Below are positions 26,260 through 35,066 of a stretch of DNA of 64,000 nucleotides, piece after piece. A model generated the notes under the pieces. The model saw only the letters and a program-made list of their open reading frames with translations. It was not told the origin of the DNA and searched no databases. The first letter of the stretch is position 1. The number at the start of each line of letters is the position of its first letter. This stretch comes from Alphaproteobacteria bacterium Ga0077535 (GTDB taxonomy: Bacteria; Pseudomonadota; Alphaproteobacteria; Caulobacterales; Aquidulcibacteraceae), in the NCBI GenBank assembly GCA_001464425.1, contig LNEK01000016.1, positions 56,734-120,733 on the forward strand, written 5' to 3'. The translations under genes were made by a program, and so were the position numbers.

Positions 26260-26898
26260 TTAGCGCTCCGTCGGCGGCGGTTCGGGCGCCATCTGCGGCG
26301 GAAGGTTGATGCCCGCGTGCTCCTGGATAATCGAGGAGATCTTTCTATACCGCGCCGCCGCTGTGTCCGGACAAAGTTCGGCAATAAGCGACCACCACGT
26401 GACCGGCGTCGCCCCGCTCTGAACCATTCTATGGATCGCGGCCTGATGCGAACGTTCGCTGACCCCGCCCGAGCAGTCCTCCACGAACGCAACGTCACGG
26501 CGACGGCTTCGTGCGCTCGTCACCGATTGCAGGAGGCTTGTCTCGGTCCAAAGGCCACACATGATGAGCCGCTTCATTCCCGTCCGTTCCCCCGTCTCCT
26601 CGACAGCGCGGCGGAATTCCCCGCTGCCGAACGCGTCGAACATGGTTCGTCCGATCACCTCATCTGCGAAAAGAACGCGCGTGAGATTGTCGAATAGCGG
26701 ATCGGCGAGCGCGGCTTCCCTGGGCTGAATCGTCGAGATGACGACCGGCATCCCCAGTTCGCGCGCCACCTTCGCCAGGCCAAGAACATTGTTCTCAAGC
26801 TTCGCTGGTTCAATCGAGTGGACGGGAAAGAGCGAGGGCGTGTGATCGAGAAAAACGACCGCGCAGTGATCCGCTTCGAAGCGGGTAAGAGCTGACAT
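26260..26898 (-). CDS. Isochorismatase-family cysteine hydrolase
   Basis: A 212-residue cytoplasmic hydrolase of the isochorismatase-like fold. The catalytic Asp is in HCAVVFLDHT, the nucleophile Cys in RLIMCGLWTETSL (~residue 115), and the loop ARELGMPVVIST matches the family. Many members hydrolyse amide or vinyl-ether bonds; the substrate cannot be told. I use ATG 26896-26898, with AAGG about nine bases upstream; an ATG 36 bases earlier is possible. No same-strand partner is close. Confidence 0.82.
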   Translation of the reverse strand: MSALTRFEADHCAVVFLDHTPSLFPVHSIEPAKLENNVLGLAKVARELGMPVVISTIQPREAALADPLFDNLTRVLFADEVIGRTMFDAFGSGEFRRAVEETGERTGMKRLIMCGLWTETSLLQSVTSARSRRRDVAFVEDCSGGVSERSHQAAIHRMVQSGATPVTWWSLIAELCPDTAAARYRKISSIIQEHAGINLPPQMAPEPPPTER

Positions 26899-27358
26899 CG
26901 AGAACGCCTTTTCGATAGCGGCCGCGGCGGCCACGAGCTTCGCCCGATCGAGATGTGGACGCGCCGCGATATGCGCAAGCCGATGTTTCTCGACGCTGGC
27001 GCATCCGCGTCGAGACGACGCGATGTGCGCATCTGCTGCGGTGCCTCGATCTTTTTCGCAACATCATGCGTATGCGCGTCCCTCATCGCGTCCGTGCACC
27101 GAGAACCAGGCGCAGCGAGGCGACAGGGACCGACGCCCGTCAGGGTCGAGACCGCGCCTCGAGCGCAGGCTCGATGCGGAACGCACGAGGGCCCGGCCCC
27201 GGCGCAGCCGGCGGTCGCCCATATCCTCACCCACCCCTTGCGCTCTCGGACCATTTGTACTTGTTTTGTTCTCAAAGGACCGTTTAGCCGATCTATCGGG
27301 CCATTCTCGTCGAGACATCAGCGCCCTCATCTCCATCAAACGAGAAGGCGCCGCTCGC
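26899..27358. other. Gene-poor interval before an HNH-like fragment
   Basis: About 460 bases without a supportable gene. Overlapping frames on both strands are Arg/Ser-rich and look like shadows. Presumably it holds the promoters for the leftward hydrolase and the rightward fragment. Confidence 0.4.
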
Positions 27359-27517
27359 ATGAGCCGGCTCTACCTCACCGCACGCGAATACGAGGCGCTG
27401 CTGAAGAAGCAGAACGGTGTCTGCTGCGTCGAGGACTGCGAAGATACCAAAGATCTGATCGGCTTATCTAGACAGTCTGCACCGACTCGGAGGCGGATTG
27501 ATCTCTCTTTGCACTGA
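27359..27517 (+). pseudogene. Truncated HNH-like fragment
   Basis: Starts convincingly (GAGAAGG eight bases before the ATG) as SRLYLTAREYEALLKKQNGV and CCVEDCEDTKDLIG, the paired-cysteine zinc-finger opening of small alphaproteobacterial HNH-type proteins. After about residue 38 the sequence becomes unlike the family and ends at 27517 with 52 residues, lacking the expected HNH core. The break near 27470-27480 probably marks a recombination joint just before the tyrosine recombinase gene. Confidence 0.5.
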
Positions 27518-27687
27518 CATGCCTGGCGCCCTCCAAGGCGTCCGCCGCCAGCCTCGTGACAGGGCGCGTCGGCCGCCTTGGAGTGCACCAGGCGGCAGCA
27601 GGCTCAGGCGGTTCGTTCAAGCTCCCGGGAGGGGTCTGGGGAGGGTTCGCAAATGACGTTTGTGGATATGTGGATAAGCGCGCGGCA

Positions 27688-29379
27688 ATGATCACGCTGC
27701 AAGAGAGACGCGCGCGCGGTGATCACGATGTGCCGATGCGCGATCTGCCCGCCAATGGGGCGCGCTCGCGTCACACGCTTCGCGCCTATGGCTACGACGT
27801 CATGGTGTGGGTGCGGTTTCTCGACGAGGCGCGCAGCAAGACGATCTGGCGCGCCGATCGCGACGACATGGCGGCCGTTCATCGCGCGCGGCGCCGATCC
27901 TGCGCGCATGAGCGGATTGCTGCTTCGTCTTGGAATCGCACGATCGCCGCGCTCGACAAGCTCTATGCCTGGGCGCTCGAAGAGGAGCTCGTCAAGACGA
28001 GCCCATTCAGACGACGCCCAGCTTGGCGTTTGCGCCGTGGCGGTCGCTCGCGCGAGGTTGTCTCGCGCAAGCTCTCTTATGAGTCGACGCCAAGGCGCAC
28101 TGACATCGCGCTCGTCACGATGCCCGAGTTTCAACGCTTCTGCGATGTGGGCTTACGCGGCTTGAGAGCCGATGGCGGTCCGCGTCCAGGTGCGCGCGAT
28201 CGCAACGGCGCCCGCAACGCACTGTTTGCGGAGCTGCTCTTTTCGACGGGCCTCCGCCTCGAAGAGGCTTCTTCGCTTCTCGCTTTCGAGATTGCGCCTG
28301 TGCCAAAGCGCGGCCCGGTCAGGCTCACTCTGCCCGAGCGTCTCATCAAGGGCGACAGAGGCCGCACCATTATCATTCCGCGCACCATTGTCGCCGAGCT
28401 TCACAATTACATCGCGTTCGAGCGCGCGCTTGCCGCAGACGCCTTAAAGGCACGCGAGGAGTGGCGCTCGATCGATGCTCCGATTTTCTGCAAGCAGTCG
28501 GCGCGATCACTGGTGATGACGAGTGCAAAGCGTGCTGAGCGCCTCTCACTTGATGAGCTGACGCCCGACGAGCGGCGCCGCATTGTGCTGGTGGATTCGC
28601 GCGGACGCCCCACGGCGCCAGCAGCGTTGTGGTTATCCGAGATCGGCTTGCCCGTCGCGCCCAATTCCTGGGACCGCGTGTTCATGCGCGCTAGCCAGCG
28701 CTGCGCTGATGCTGGGCTTGCGATCACGGTGACGCCGCATCAGCTCCGTCACGCGTTCGCCGTCCACATGCTGGCGATGCTGATCCGCAAGACGATCGCT
28801 GAGGCGGGTTCGGATGAGCACGATCCAAGCTCGGCCGCTTATCGCCGCCTGCTCGGCGATCCCTTGCATGCGGTGCAGCGCCTTCTTGGCCATTCAAGCA
28901 TCGAGACGACTTACATCTATCTCGATCATCTGGCCGGACTGCGAGAGCTGCCGACGGCACAGCGGCGCGCCCGCCTCGGTGTTCGTCTCGTTTGCCGACG
29001 ATGCCGTGACGATTACCTGCGGCGGAGAGTGCGAGTGGCGCTTCAATTACGGCTCGCCGGCGGAGCTCTTGAGTACGTTGAAGACCTGGATCAGGCTCTC
29101 AAACCGAGGCGTTTCCTAGGACAGCCCCTAGAAATAAGCGTCCTGGGCAAGGATCATCGCAACCAAAGTAGCTGCGAAATAGAGCGGGCCTTTGATTGTG
29201 AAGTCCTCGTAGATCGTGAGCCACCCGGTCCTATGCGCGACATACATGCCAAAGCCGGTGATCGAAAAGATGAGCGCGGTCCGCAGCGATGCGAACACTT
29301 CGCACCGCGAAGCCAACCCGCAACGCTCACCCTGGCTGCCAGCGCTCGCTTAAACTGCCCTCGCGATCGCACTCGATAG
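27688..29379 (+). CDS. Tyrosine recombinase (site-specific integrase), probable C-terminal frameshift
   Basis: A large integrase. The N-terminal core-binding part is SRHTLRAYGYDVMVWVRFLD onward, and the catalytic part has the first Arg in FSTGLRLEEASSLL, the HxxR box in TPHQLRHAFAVHM and the His plus nucleophile Tyr in LLGHSSIETTYIYLDHLAG. The frame stays open to 29379, but after ~28965 codon use worsens; a neighbouring frame with normal GC-rich third positions (SFADDAVTITCGGECEWRFN) ends at 29119. A one-base indel near 28960-28990 would therefore give a ~475-residue protein and stop the gene from running over the opposite-strand fragment. A frame extension to 27556 exists without start support. 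Confidence 0.78.
   Translation: MITLQERRARGDHDVPMRDLPANGARSRHTLRAYGYDVMVWVRFLDEARSKTIWRADRDDMAAVHRARRRSCAHERIAASSWNRTIAALDKLYAWALEEELVKTSPFRRRPAWRLRRGGRSREVVSRKLSYESTPRRTDIALVTMPEFQRFCDVGLRGLRADGGPRPGARDRNGARNALFAELLFSTGLRLEEASSLLAFEIAPVPKRGPVRLTLPERLIKGDRGRTIIIPRTIVAELHNYIAFERALAADALKAREEWRSIDAPIFCKQSARSLVMTSAKRAERLSLDELTPDERRRIVLVDSRGRPTAPAALWLSEIGLPVAPNSWDRVFMRASQRCADAGLAITVTPHQLRHAFAVHMLAMLIRKTIAEAGSDEHDPSSAAYRRLLGDPLHAVQRLLGHSSIETTYIYLDHLAGLRELPTAQRRARLGVRLVCRRCRDDYLRRRVRVALQLRLAGGALEYVEDLDQALKPRRFLGQPLEISVLGKDHRNQSSCEIERAFDCEVLVDREPPGPMRDIHAKAGDRKDERGPQRCEHFAPRSQPATLTLAASARLNCPRDRTR
29128..29316 (-). pseudogene. Fragment of a sterol desaturase/fatty acid hydroxylase-like gene
   Basis: About 55 residues (VFASLRTALIFSITGFGMYV, TIYEDFTIKGPLYFAATLVA, ending MILAQDAYF) match the N-terminal membrane region that precedes the first histidine box of the fatty-acid-hydroxylase superfamily, where a motif such as DAYFYWTHR is expected. 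The fragment ends exactly at AYF, nine bases after the likely end of the integrase gene, and lacks its own start region. It looks like a chromosomal or older gene cut by recombination. Confidence 0.6.
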
Positions 29380-30762
29380 CCTTGCAATCGCAAGCAATCT
29401 GCCCGCATCCGCTTGTGCGCGCGCGCGGCGCGCCAGATTGGTCTGGCGCTGCGCATCCAAGACGTCGGGCAAGCGTCCCGCCCCCAATTCGTAGGCTCGC
29501 CGCGCCAGGCGCAGATTCTCCTCCGCCAGCGTCAGCGCCTCGTTGCTAAGCTGCAATCCAGCCTCGGCGGCGGACAAGCTGGAGAGTGCGTCAGCAACTT
29601 CGCCAAACGCACGCAGGACGGTGGCGCGATAGCGGGCGTCGGCGCGCCGCGCTTCCGCCTCGGCACGGCGCACATCGGCGCGGAGCGCGCCGCCGCGGAA
29701 GATCGGCAAGGTGAGCGCGGGCCCCATCGCCCAACCCGACGAGGCGTAGGAAAACAGGGTGTCGGGATCGAGCGCGGTCTGTGCGTAATTGGCCGATAAG
29801 CGTATCTGCGGAAACTGGTTGGCGACGCGCACGCCAATGTCTGCGGTTGCGGCGTGCAAGGCTGCCTCAGCGGCGCGAATGTCCGGGCGCCCGCGCAGCA
29901 ACTCCGAGGGCAGGCTCAATGGGATCTGATCCGGCGGCGAGAAGTCCGCCAGCGCGAACTCGGGCGCCGTCCAGACACCCGGCGCATGGCCAGCGAGGAT
30001 AACAAGAGCGTTGCGCGCCGCCGAAAGACGGTCACGCAAGCCGGGAAGCGCCATGGCATCCTGCGCCAATTGAGTTTGCGCGCGAATGCGATCGATCGCG
30101 CCCACGGCGCCGGCGTCGATCGCGCGCTCGACCAAAGCGAGTGTTTCCCGGTCGTCGGCGATAATGCGTTCAAGCGCGTCGATCTCGGCGGCGAGCGCTG
30201 CGCTTTCAATCGCCTTGGATGTGATTTGGGCTGCGAGCGTAAGCCGCGCGGCGTCATAACGGAAGCTCTCCGCCTCAAAGCGAGCTGTCGCCGATTCCCG
30301 CTCGCGGCGTGCGCCGCCAAACAAATCGAGATCGTAGCTCACGCCAAGGCCAACCGAGTAGCGGGATATGGTGCGGGTGGGAAACCCGTCGAACCCAAAC
30401 GCCGCCGCATTGATGCGTGTGCGCTCGGCGCTCACATTGGCGCCGAGTTCTGGCGCGGTCCCGCCATAGACGATGTCGCGCGAAGCTTGCGCCGCATCGA
30501 GGGCGGCGTCCGCTTCCGCGATTGTGGGACTGGCAGCCAGGGCCTCGCGCATCACCGCGTCGAGTTCCGGCGCGTTGAACGATGTCCACCATTCCGCCGA
30601 TGCGCCCGGCGCGAGGTTGCTCGCATTTTCGTCAGCGCCCAGATGGCGCGCCGGCGTTTCAATCTCGGGTGGGGTGAAGTCGGGGCCCAGCGTGACGCAC
30701 GCGCCGAGCGGCGCCATCAGTACAAGCGCCATCGGCGCCAATTTGAACTCAGTCCATGACAT
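29350..30762 (-). CDS. NodT/TolC-family outer-membrane efflux lipoprotein, copy 1
   Basis: A 470-residue outer-membrane channel. The signal peptide ends in the lipobox LGAC, followed by VTLGPDFTPPEIETPARHLG, the standard NodT-family opening. The two duplicated TolC repeats (each with LPSELLRGRPDIRAAEAALH-like helices) span the rest, and the barrel region includes AFGFDGFPTRTISRYSVGLG. It overlaps the upstream MFS exporter by 14 bases and would complete a tripartite efflux pump with the MFS and HlyD proteins. The ATG is at 30760-30762. The sequence appears intact. Confidence 0.92.
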   Translation of the reverse strand: MSWTEFKLAPMALVLMAPLGACVTLGPDFTPPEIETPARHLGADENASNLAPGASAEWWTSFNAPELDAVMREALAASPTIAEADAALDAAQASRDIVYGGTAPELGANVSAERTRINAAAFGFDGFPTRTISRYSVGLGVSYDLDLFGGARRERESATARFEAESFRYDAARLTLAAQITSKAIESAALAAEIDALERIIADDRETLALVERAIDAGAVGAIDRIRAQTQLAQDAMALPGLRDRLSAARNALVILAGHAPGVWTAPEFALADFSPPDQIPLSLPSELLRGRPDIRAAEAALHAATADIGVRVANQFPQIRLSANYAQTALDPDTLFSYASSGWAMGPALTLPIFRGGALRADVRRAEAEARRADARYRATVLRAFGEVADALSSLSAAEAGLQLSNEALTLAEENLRLARRAYELGAGRLPDVLDAQRQTNLARRARAQADAGRLLAIARLSSAIARAV

Positions 30763-32275
30763 GCGGCGCTCCCGCGGGGGCCAATGCGCTTTGCGGGCGC
30801 ATGAAGAAGACGAGCGGCAGCGCCGCCAGGGTGAGAAGCATGGTCAGGTGAAAATCGCTGACATAGGAAACCATCGCTGCTTGGCGTCCGACCTCGGGAA
30901 CCCACGCGCTCAATTCCTCAACGCGGATCGGCCCGCCCGGACCCAACGCTTGAACCGCGGGATTGTCGGGACGCACGTTTTGGATCAGTTCCGAGTACGA
31001 AGTCTGCATGTTCATCACGAAGACCGCCTGCATGACGGATATGCCGATCGCTGAGCCGATGCTGCGCACCAGCGTGTTGATCGCCGCCCCATCTGTTCTC
31101 AATTCGGCCGCGACGGTGGCGAACGCCAATGTGTTGGACGGGATGAAGACAAAGCCAAGACCGACGCCTTGGATGACGCTCGACATGATGATCAGGTTTG
31201 AATCCATGTCGAGATTGAAGAGCGTCATCTGCCAAGCGGCGACGGCATTCAAGGCAAAGCCAAACGCCAGCAGGATGCGCGCATCGATCATCCGCATCAG
31301 CGGGCTGATCACCATCATACTCGCCAGCATGCCGAGACCGCGCGGCATGGTCACCAAACCTACAGTCACGACAGGATAGCCCATCAGGTTCTGCATGAGC
31401 GGCGGCAGCAGCGCGAGCGACGAGAAGAGCAGCATCCCCAGAACGAAACTGACAAGGCATCCCATCAGGAAATTTCCGTCGCCCAAGAGGCGGCGGTCAA
31501 AGAACGGGCGCTTGGCCGTTAACGTATGAAAGACGAACATGTAGAGCCCAGCCAACGCTAGCGCGGCCTCGATCCTGACCTCCCAGGACTGGAACCAATC
31601 TTCGCCAGGGCCGCGATCGAGCATCAATTGCAGCGACGCGATGAAGAGCGTCAAAGCGCCGAAGCCCACAAAATCAAACCGGGGCGGGTTCTCCGACGGC
31701 GCCTTCGGCAGGAACAGAAAGATGCCGATGAAGGCCAGTATCCCCACCGGCAGGTTGATCAGGAAGACCCAGCGCCAATTCAGCGTTTCCGTGATCCAAC
31801 CGCCCAAAGCGGGCCCGATGATGGGCCCCAGCATGATGCCCGCGCCAAAAACGGCCATGGCTTGGGTGTGCTTTTCCGGCGGATTGATGTCGAACAGAAT
31901 AGCCTGTGATAACGGAATGAACGCGGCGCCGCCGACGCCTTGCACGACGCGAAACAGAACCATCTGTTCGAGGTTTTGCGCCACACCGCAGGCAAGCGAA
32001 GCGCCTGTGAAAACCACAACCGAGACCAGCATAAGGCGGCGGCGGCCGATGTGCTGCGCGAGCCAGCCGACGAGCGGCGTCATCAGCGCTTGGGCGACGA
32101 TGAACGAGGTCAGCACCCAAGTGATCTGATCGAGGCCTGCGGAAAGCCCGCCCTGCATGTGCGGCAGCGCGACGTTCGCAATCGTGCTGTCGATGGTGAA
32201 CATCGAGGCGGCCAGCATGATCGCGATGGTTAGCGGAACGCGCTGAATGTCGGGCGGCGGAGCGGCCTCGGCCAT
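30749..32275 (-). CDS. EmrB-like MFS multidrug exporter (DHA2), copy 1
   Basis: A 508-residue inner-membrane antiporter with 14 predicted membrane segments, the DHA2 layout. The start region TIAIMLAASMFTIDSTIANV and ALPHMQGGLS is the conserved first helix with the DHA2 motif, and motif C-like GAGIMLGPIIGPALGGWITE follows in helix 5. It should expel hydrophobic compounds in exchange for protons and hand them to HlyD and NodT. It lies three bases after the HlyD stop. A closely related, broken copy lies at 60.2-61.1 kb. Confidence 0.93.
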   Translation of the reverse strand: MAEAAPPPDIQRVPLTIAIMLAASMFTIDSTIANVALPHMQGGLSAGLDQITWVLTSFIVAQALMTPLVGWLAQHIGRRRLMLVSVVVFTGASLACGVAQNLEQMVLFRVVQGVGGAAFIPLSQAILFDINPPEKHTQAMAVFGAGIMLGPIIGPALGGWITETLNWRWVFLINLPVGILAFIGIFLFLPKAPSENPPRFDFVGFGALTLFIASLQLMLDRGPGEDWFQSWEVRIEAALALAGLYMFVFHTLTAKRPFFDRRLLGDGNFLMGCLVSFVLGMLLFSSLALLPPLMQNLMGYPVVTVGLVTMPRGLGMLASMMVISPLMRMIDARILLAFGFALNAVAAWQMTLFNLDMDSNLIIMSSVIQGVGLGFVFIPSNTLAFATVAAELRTDGAAINTLVRSIGSAIGISVMQAVFVMNMQTSYSELIQNVRPDNPAVQALGPGGPIRVEELSAWVPEVGRQAAMVSYVSDFHLTMLLTLAALPLVFFMRPQSALAPAGAPHVMD

Positions 32276-32278
32276 CGA

Positions 32279-33373
32279 TCAGCGCCCGCGCAGGCGGTCT
32301 GGGTCGGAGCGCGTGTCCACCCGCGCGTGCGCACTAAGACCTGCGCGAAAGATGAGGTCGGGCGGCGGATCAACGAAGGTCAGCCGAACCGGAACGCGCT
32401 GGACGACTTTCACCCAATTGCCGGTGGCGTTCTGCGCCGGCAGCGGCGAAAACACCGCCCCTGTGCCGGGGCTGAAGCTGGCCACGCGCGCTTCAAACGC
32501 GCGCCCGCCGAAGGAATCGATGCGGATCGTCGCGCTTTGCCCCGCACGCATGTCGCCAATCTGATTTTCCTTGAAGTTCGCTTCGACCCAAGCTTCACCC
32601 GCGATCAGCCAAAACAAAGTTTGGCCCGCATTGACAAACGTGCCGACCTGCACTTGATCGACGCGCGTGACGACCCCATCCTGCAACGCGATCACCTCCG
32701 TATAGGATAAAGCCAGACGCGCACGCTCAAGCCGGGCGGCGGCCTCCCGTACAGAGGGGTGCTGTTCCACATCGACATTGGCATTTCCGCCAAGGCTCGC
32801 CAGCGCGGCGGCCATGCTCTGCTGCGCCCCTGTCAGCTCCGCTTGAGCTTGTTGTTCCCCGTGCTGGGCCGCTTCGACATCCTGTCGCGCGGCGATGCCC
32901 TCGGCGCCCAGCTGGCGCGCGCGCGCAAGTTCGCTGCGTGCGAACGCCAAGCCCTCCTGCCGCGCGCGCACAGCCGCGCTCTGCGCACGATACTCCGCCT
33001 GCAAAGAGACAACACGCGCCCGCGCCGAGGCCAGCGCCGCCTCGAACTGCGCGACATCCGCGCGAGGATTTGCCTGATCAAGCAAGAACAGGACTTGGCC
33101 GGCGCGAACCGTGTCATTCTCCTGCACGCGCATTTCGACCACCCGGCCGGGAACGCTGGTGCTAATCGGCACGCGAGCCGCCTGGACGTAGGCGTTTTCA
33201 GTCTCCTGGTAGCGACCGCCGGTCAGCATCATCACAATTAAGGCTGCTATCGCCAAAGCTGGGACGCCGAACATCAGCGCAAATCGCGTGCGCCGCGTAA
33301 AGCGGGCCTTCAAGCGCAACAGCATGGAGGCCCCGGCTCCTGCGTCCTCCTTGGGAACCTCAGCGTCCATCAT
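32279..33373 (-). CDS. EmrA/HlyD-like periplasmic adaptor, copy 1
   Basis: A 364-residue membrane-fusion protein. One N-terminal membrane anchor (ALMFGVPALAIAALIVMMLT, ~residues 32-51) is followed by the lipoyl half (VPGRVVEMRVQENDTVRAGQ), a coiled-coil hairpin (residues ~95-200) and the beta-barrel part (GTFVNAGQTLFWLIAGEAWV, ANFKENQIGDMRAGQ). It bridges EmrB and NodT. The start overlaps the MarR stop as ATGA, so regulator and pump share one transcript. Confidence 0.92.
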   Translation of the reverse strand: MMDAEVPKEDAGAGASMLLRLKARFTRRTRFALMFGVPALAIAALIVMMLTGGRYQETENAYVQAARVPISTSVPGRVVEMRVQENDTVRAGQVLFLLDQANPRADVAQFEAALASARARVVSLQAEYRAQSAAVRARQEGLAFARSELARARQLGAEGIAARQDVEAAQHGEQQAQAELTGAQQSMAAALASLGGNANVDVEQHPSVREAAARLERARLALSYTEVIALQDGVVTRVDQVQVGTFVNAGQTLFWLIAGEAWVEANFKENQIGDMRAGQSATIRIDSFGGRAFEARVASFSPGTGAVFSPLPAQNATGNWVKVVQRVPVRLTFVDPPPDLIFRAGLSAHARVDTRSDPDRLRGR

Positions 33374-33882
33374 TTTCCCTCTGTCTGTTCCGCCGGCTGC
33401 AACGCGATGAGATGATCTCGCTGGCGCGACACGAGTTCGTTCAGCTGAGCAATCTCAGCCTCGGTGAGCCCCGCGAAGCACTCGATCTCAATCGCACGGA
33501 CCTTCTCGATCAGGACTGGAATCTCAGCATGAATCCTAGCGCTGAGATGGACGCGCCAAGACCGGCGATCGCCAGGATCGTCTCGCCGCTCCACGTGACC
33601 GCTTTCTTCGAGTCGGTCGATCATTTGGCCAACGGCGGCGCGGCTCACTTCAAGCAGGCGCGCGAGTTGCGCCTGGGTCTGCCCATCCTCCCGGTAGAGA
33701 TACGCAAGCAGCCTCCAGGTCGAGCCGTTCAGGCCAAGTTCGCGCATGCGGGCGTCAAACATCGTGCGCATCAGGCGGGTGACGTCGGCGAGCGCAAAGC
33801 CGATCTTCGAACGTTGCGTCAAGCCTGTCGCGGGCGGGGACCGCCCCTCGGCAGCGGCGTGAGGCTTGGGAGAGTCGACCAT
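33370..33882 (-). CDS. MarR-family regulator of the first efflux operon
   Basis: A 170-residue winged-helix repressor: LNGSTWRLLAYLYREDGQTQ, AQLARLLEVSRAAVGQMIDR, LEESGHVERRDDPGDRRSWR. It heads the leftward pump operon. I start at ATG 33880-33882. This codon overlaps a 20-base operator-like repeat and has no ribosome site, so a leaderless autoregulated transcript is likely; a longer frame from 33969 would run through both repeats and is less likely. MarR proteins typically lose DNA binding when a phenolic or lipophilic ligand binds. Confidence 0.88.
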   Translation of the reverse strand: MVDSPKPHAAAEGRSPPATGLTQRSKIGFALADVTRLMRTMFDARMRELGLNGSTWRLLAYLYREDGQTQAQLARLLEVSRAAVGQMIDRLEESGHVERRDDPGDRRSWRVHLSARIHAEIPVLIEKVRAIEIECFAGLTEAEIAQLNELVSRQRDHLIALQPAEQTEGK

Positions 33883-33900
33883 TGTAAAGCGATATACAAT
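33881..33900. promoter_or_regulatory. Candidate MarR operator, site 1
   Basis: ATTGTAAAGCGATATACAAT is an inverted repeat (ATTGT, ten-base spacer, ACAAT) overlapping the marR start codon. It is 17 of 20 identical to the reverse complement of site 2 at 33943-33962. Autorepression is the natural inference. Confidence 0.6.
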
Positions 33901-33942
33901 AGAATGCTTTACGAGGGAACAACGGATATTGTATGGTCCTTC

Positions 33943-33962
33943 ATTGTATTTCGCTATACCAT
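33943..33962. promoter_or_regulatory. Candidate MarR operator, site 2
   Basis: ATTGTATTTCGCTATACCAT is a second copy of the MarR repeat, in opposite orientation, 42 bases from site 1 and 48 bases before lpxR. Its place suggests that the same regulator also controls the divergent lipid A deacylase gene. Confidence 0.55.
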
Positions 33963-34010
33963 TGGCCACGCAGCGATGACGCCTCTCGGGCTTGCAAAAG
34001 GAAGCGCGGA

Positions 34011-35033
34011 ATGTCCAAGAAAGGCAGTTTTCCCCTGTCCGTTTTCAGCCTCGGGCTTTGGTTTGCGTTTACGCTCGGCGCGCACGCCCAGGATGACGGC
34101 TTACCGGCGGCGTCCGATCAGAGCGGCACGCTGACGTTCGTTTGGGAAAACGACTCCTTTGCAGACGCAGATCAAAATTACACCAATGGCGTGCGTCTGG
34201 CTTGGTTGTCCGGCACCTCCCCGACACGCGGCCTCTCACGCTTCATTGCGCGGCGCGTGCTGAACGCAGGCGACGATGCAGTCATCCGGCGCGGCATTGC
34301 GGTTGGACACTCCCTGTTCACGCCGAATGACACGCAAACCTCCGCCCCCCTTCCCGATCAGCACCCCTACGCGGCGTGGCTCTACGGGGAATACACCGCC
34401 GTCGTCGAACAGCGGAATGAGATAGATCAGTTCACCATCCAAGTGGGCGTCGTCGGTCCGAGCGCTGGCGGCGAATGGCTGCAGAACGAGTTTCACGCGC
34501 TCATCGGCGCGAGCGACGCACAAGGCTGGGACAATCAGCTCGATGACGAAATCGGCTTGGTCGTTTCGTACGACAAGAGATTGCGCGCGCTCGCCAGCTT
34601 CGGATCGAACGGGCTCGGCGCGGACCTGACGCCGAACGTCGGCGCCACCCTCGGCAATATTCACACCAACCTGCACGCCGGACTCACCTTGCGCGTAGGC
34701 CAGGACTTGGAGAACGATTACGGCCCTCCGCGCGTGCAGCCGTCGCTCGCCGGCGCGGGTTACTTCTCGCCGCGCGACAATTTCAGCTGGTATGTGTTCG
34801 CAGGCATCGAAGGGCGCGCAGTGGCGCACAACATCTTTCTCGACGGAAGCCTTTTTCGCGAGGACGACCCAAGTGTGTCCAGCAACAGCTTCGTAACCGA
34901 CGTGCAAACAGGCCTCGTCGTGCAGTTTCGCCGCGCCCAAGTCGCATTCACCTATGTCGAACGGGCTGAAGAGTTCGAGGAACAAACGGAGCCGCAGCGA
35001 TTTGGCGCGGTCAGCATTTCCACCCGATTTTAG
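34011..35033 (+). CDS. lpxR: LpxR-like lipid A 3'-O-deacylase
   Basis: A 340-residue outer-membrane beta-barrel. After a signal peptide (SVFSLGLWFAFTLGAHAQ), LTFVWENDSFADADQNYTNG carries the Asn, Asp and Thr known to be catalytic in Salmonella LpxR; HPYAAWLYGEYTAVV and the terminal FGAVSISTRF are family-typical. LpxR removes the 3' acyloxyacyl group from lipid A in a calcium-dependent way. ATG 34011 has AGGA upstream at good spacing. The promoter is shared with the MarR efflux operon. The PagL-like gene begins 33 bases after its stop. Confidence 0.88.
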   Translation: MSKKGSFPLSVFSLGLWFAFTLGAHAQDDGLPAASDQSGTLTFVWENDSFADADQNYTNGVRLAWLSGTSPTRGLSRFIARRVLNAGDDAVIRRGIAVGHSLFTPNDTQTSAPLPDQHPYAAWLYGEYTAVVEQRNEIDQFTIQVGVVGPSAGGEWLQNEFHALIGASDAQGWDNQLDDEIGLVVSYDKRLRALASFGSNGLGADLTPNVGATLGNIHTNLHAGLTLRVGQDLENDYGPPRVQPSLAGAGYFSPRDNFSWYVFAGIEGRAVAHNIFLDGSLFREDDPSVSSNSFVTDVQTGLVVQFRRAQVAFTYVERAEEFEEQTEPQRFGAVSISTRF

Positions 35034-35066
35034 GCGGGCTCGCACTGCCGCGTCACAGGAGTAAGG

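Noticed and set aside
29854..30759. 300-codon plus-strand frame opposite NodT copy 1
   Set aside because: Antisense to an intact efflux gene; no motif is visible.
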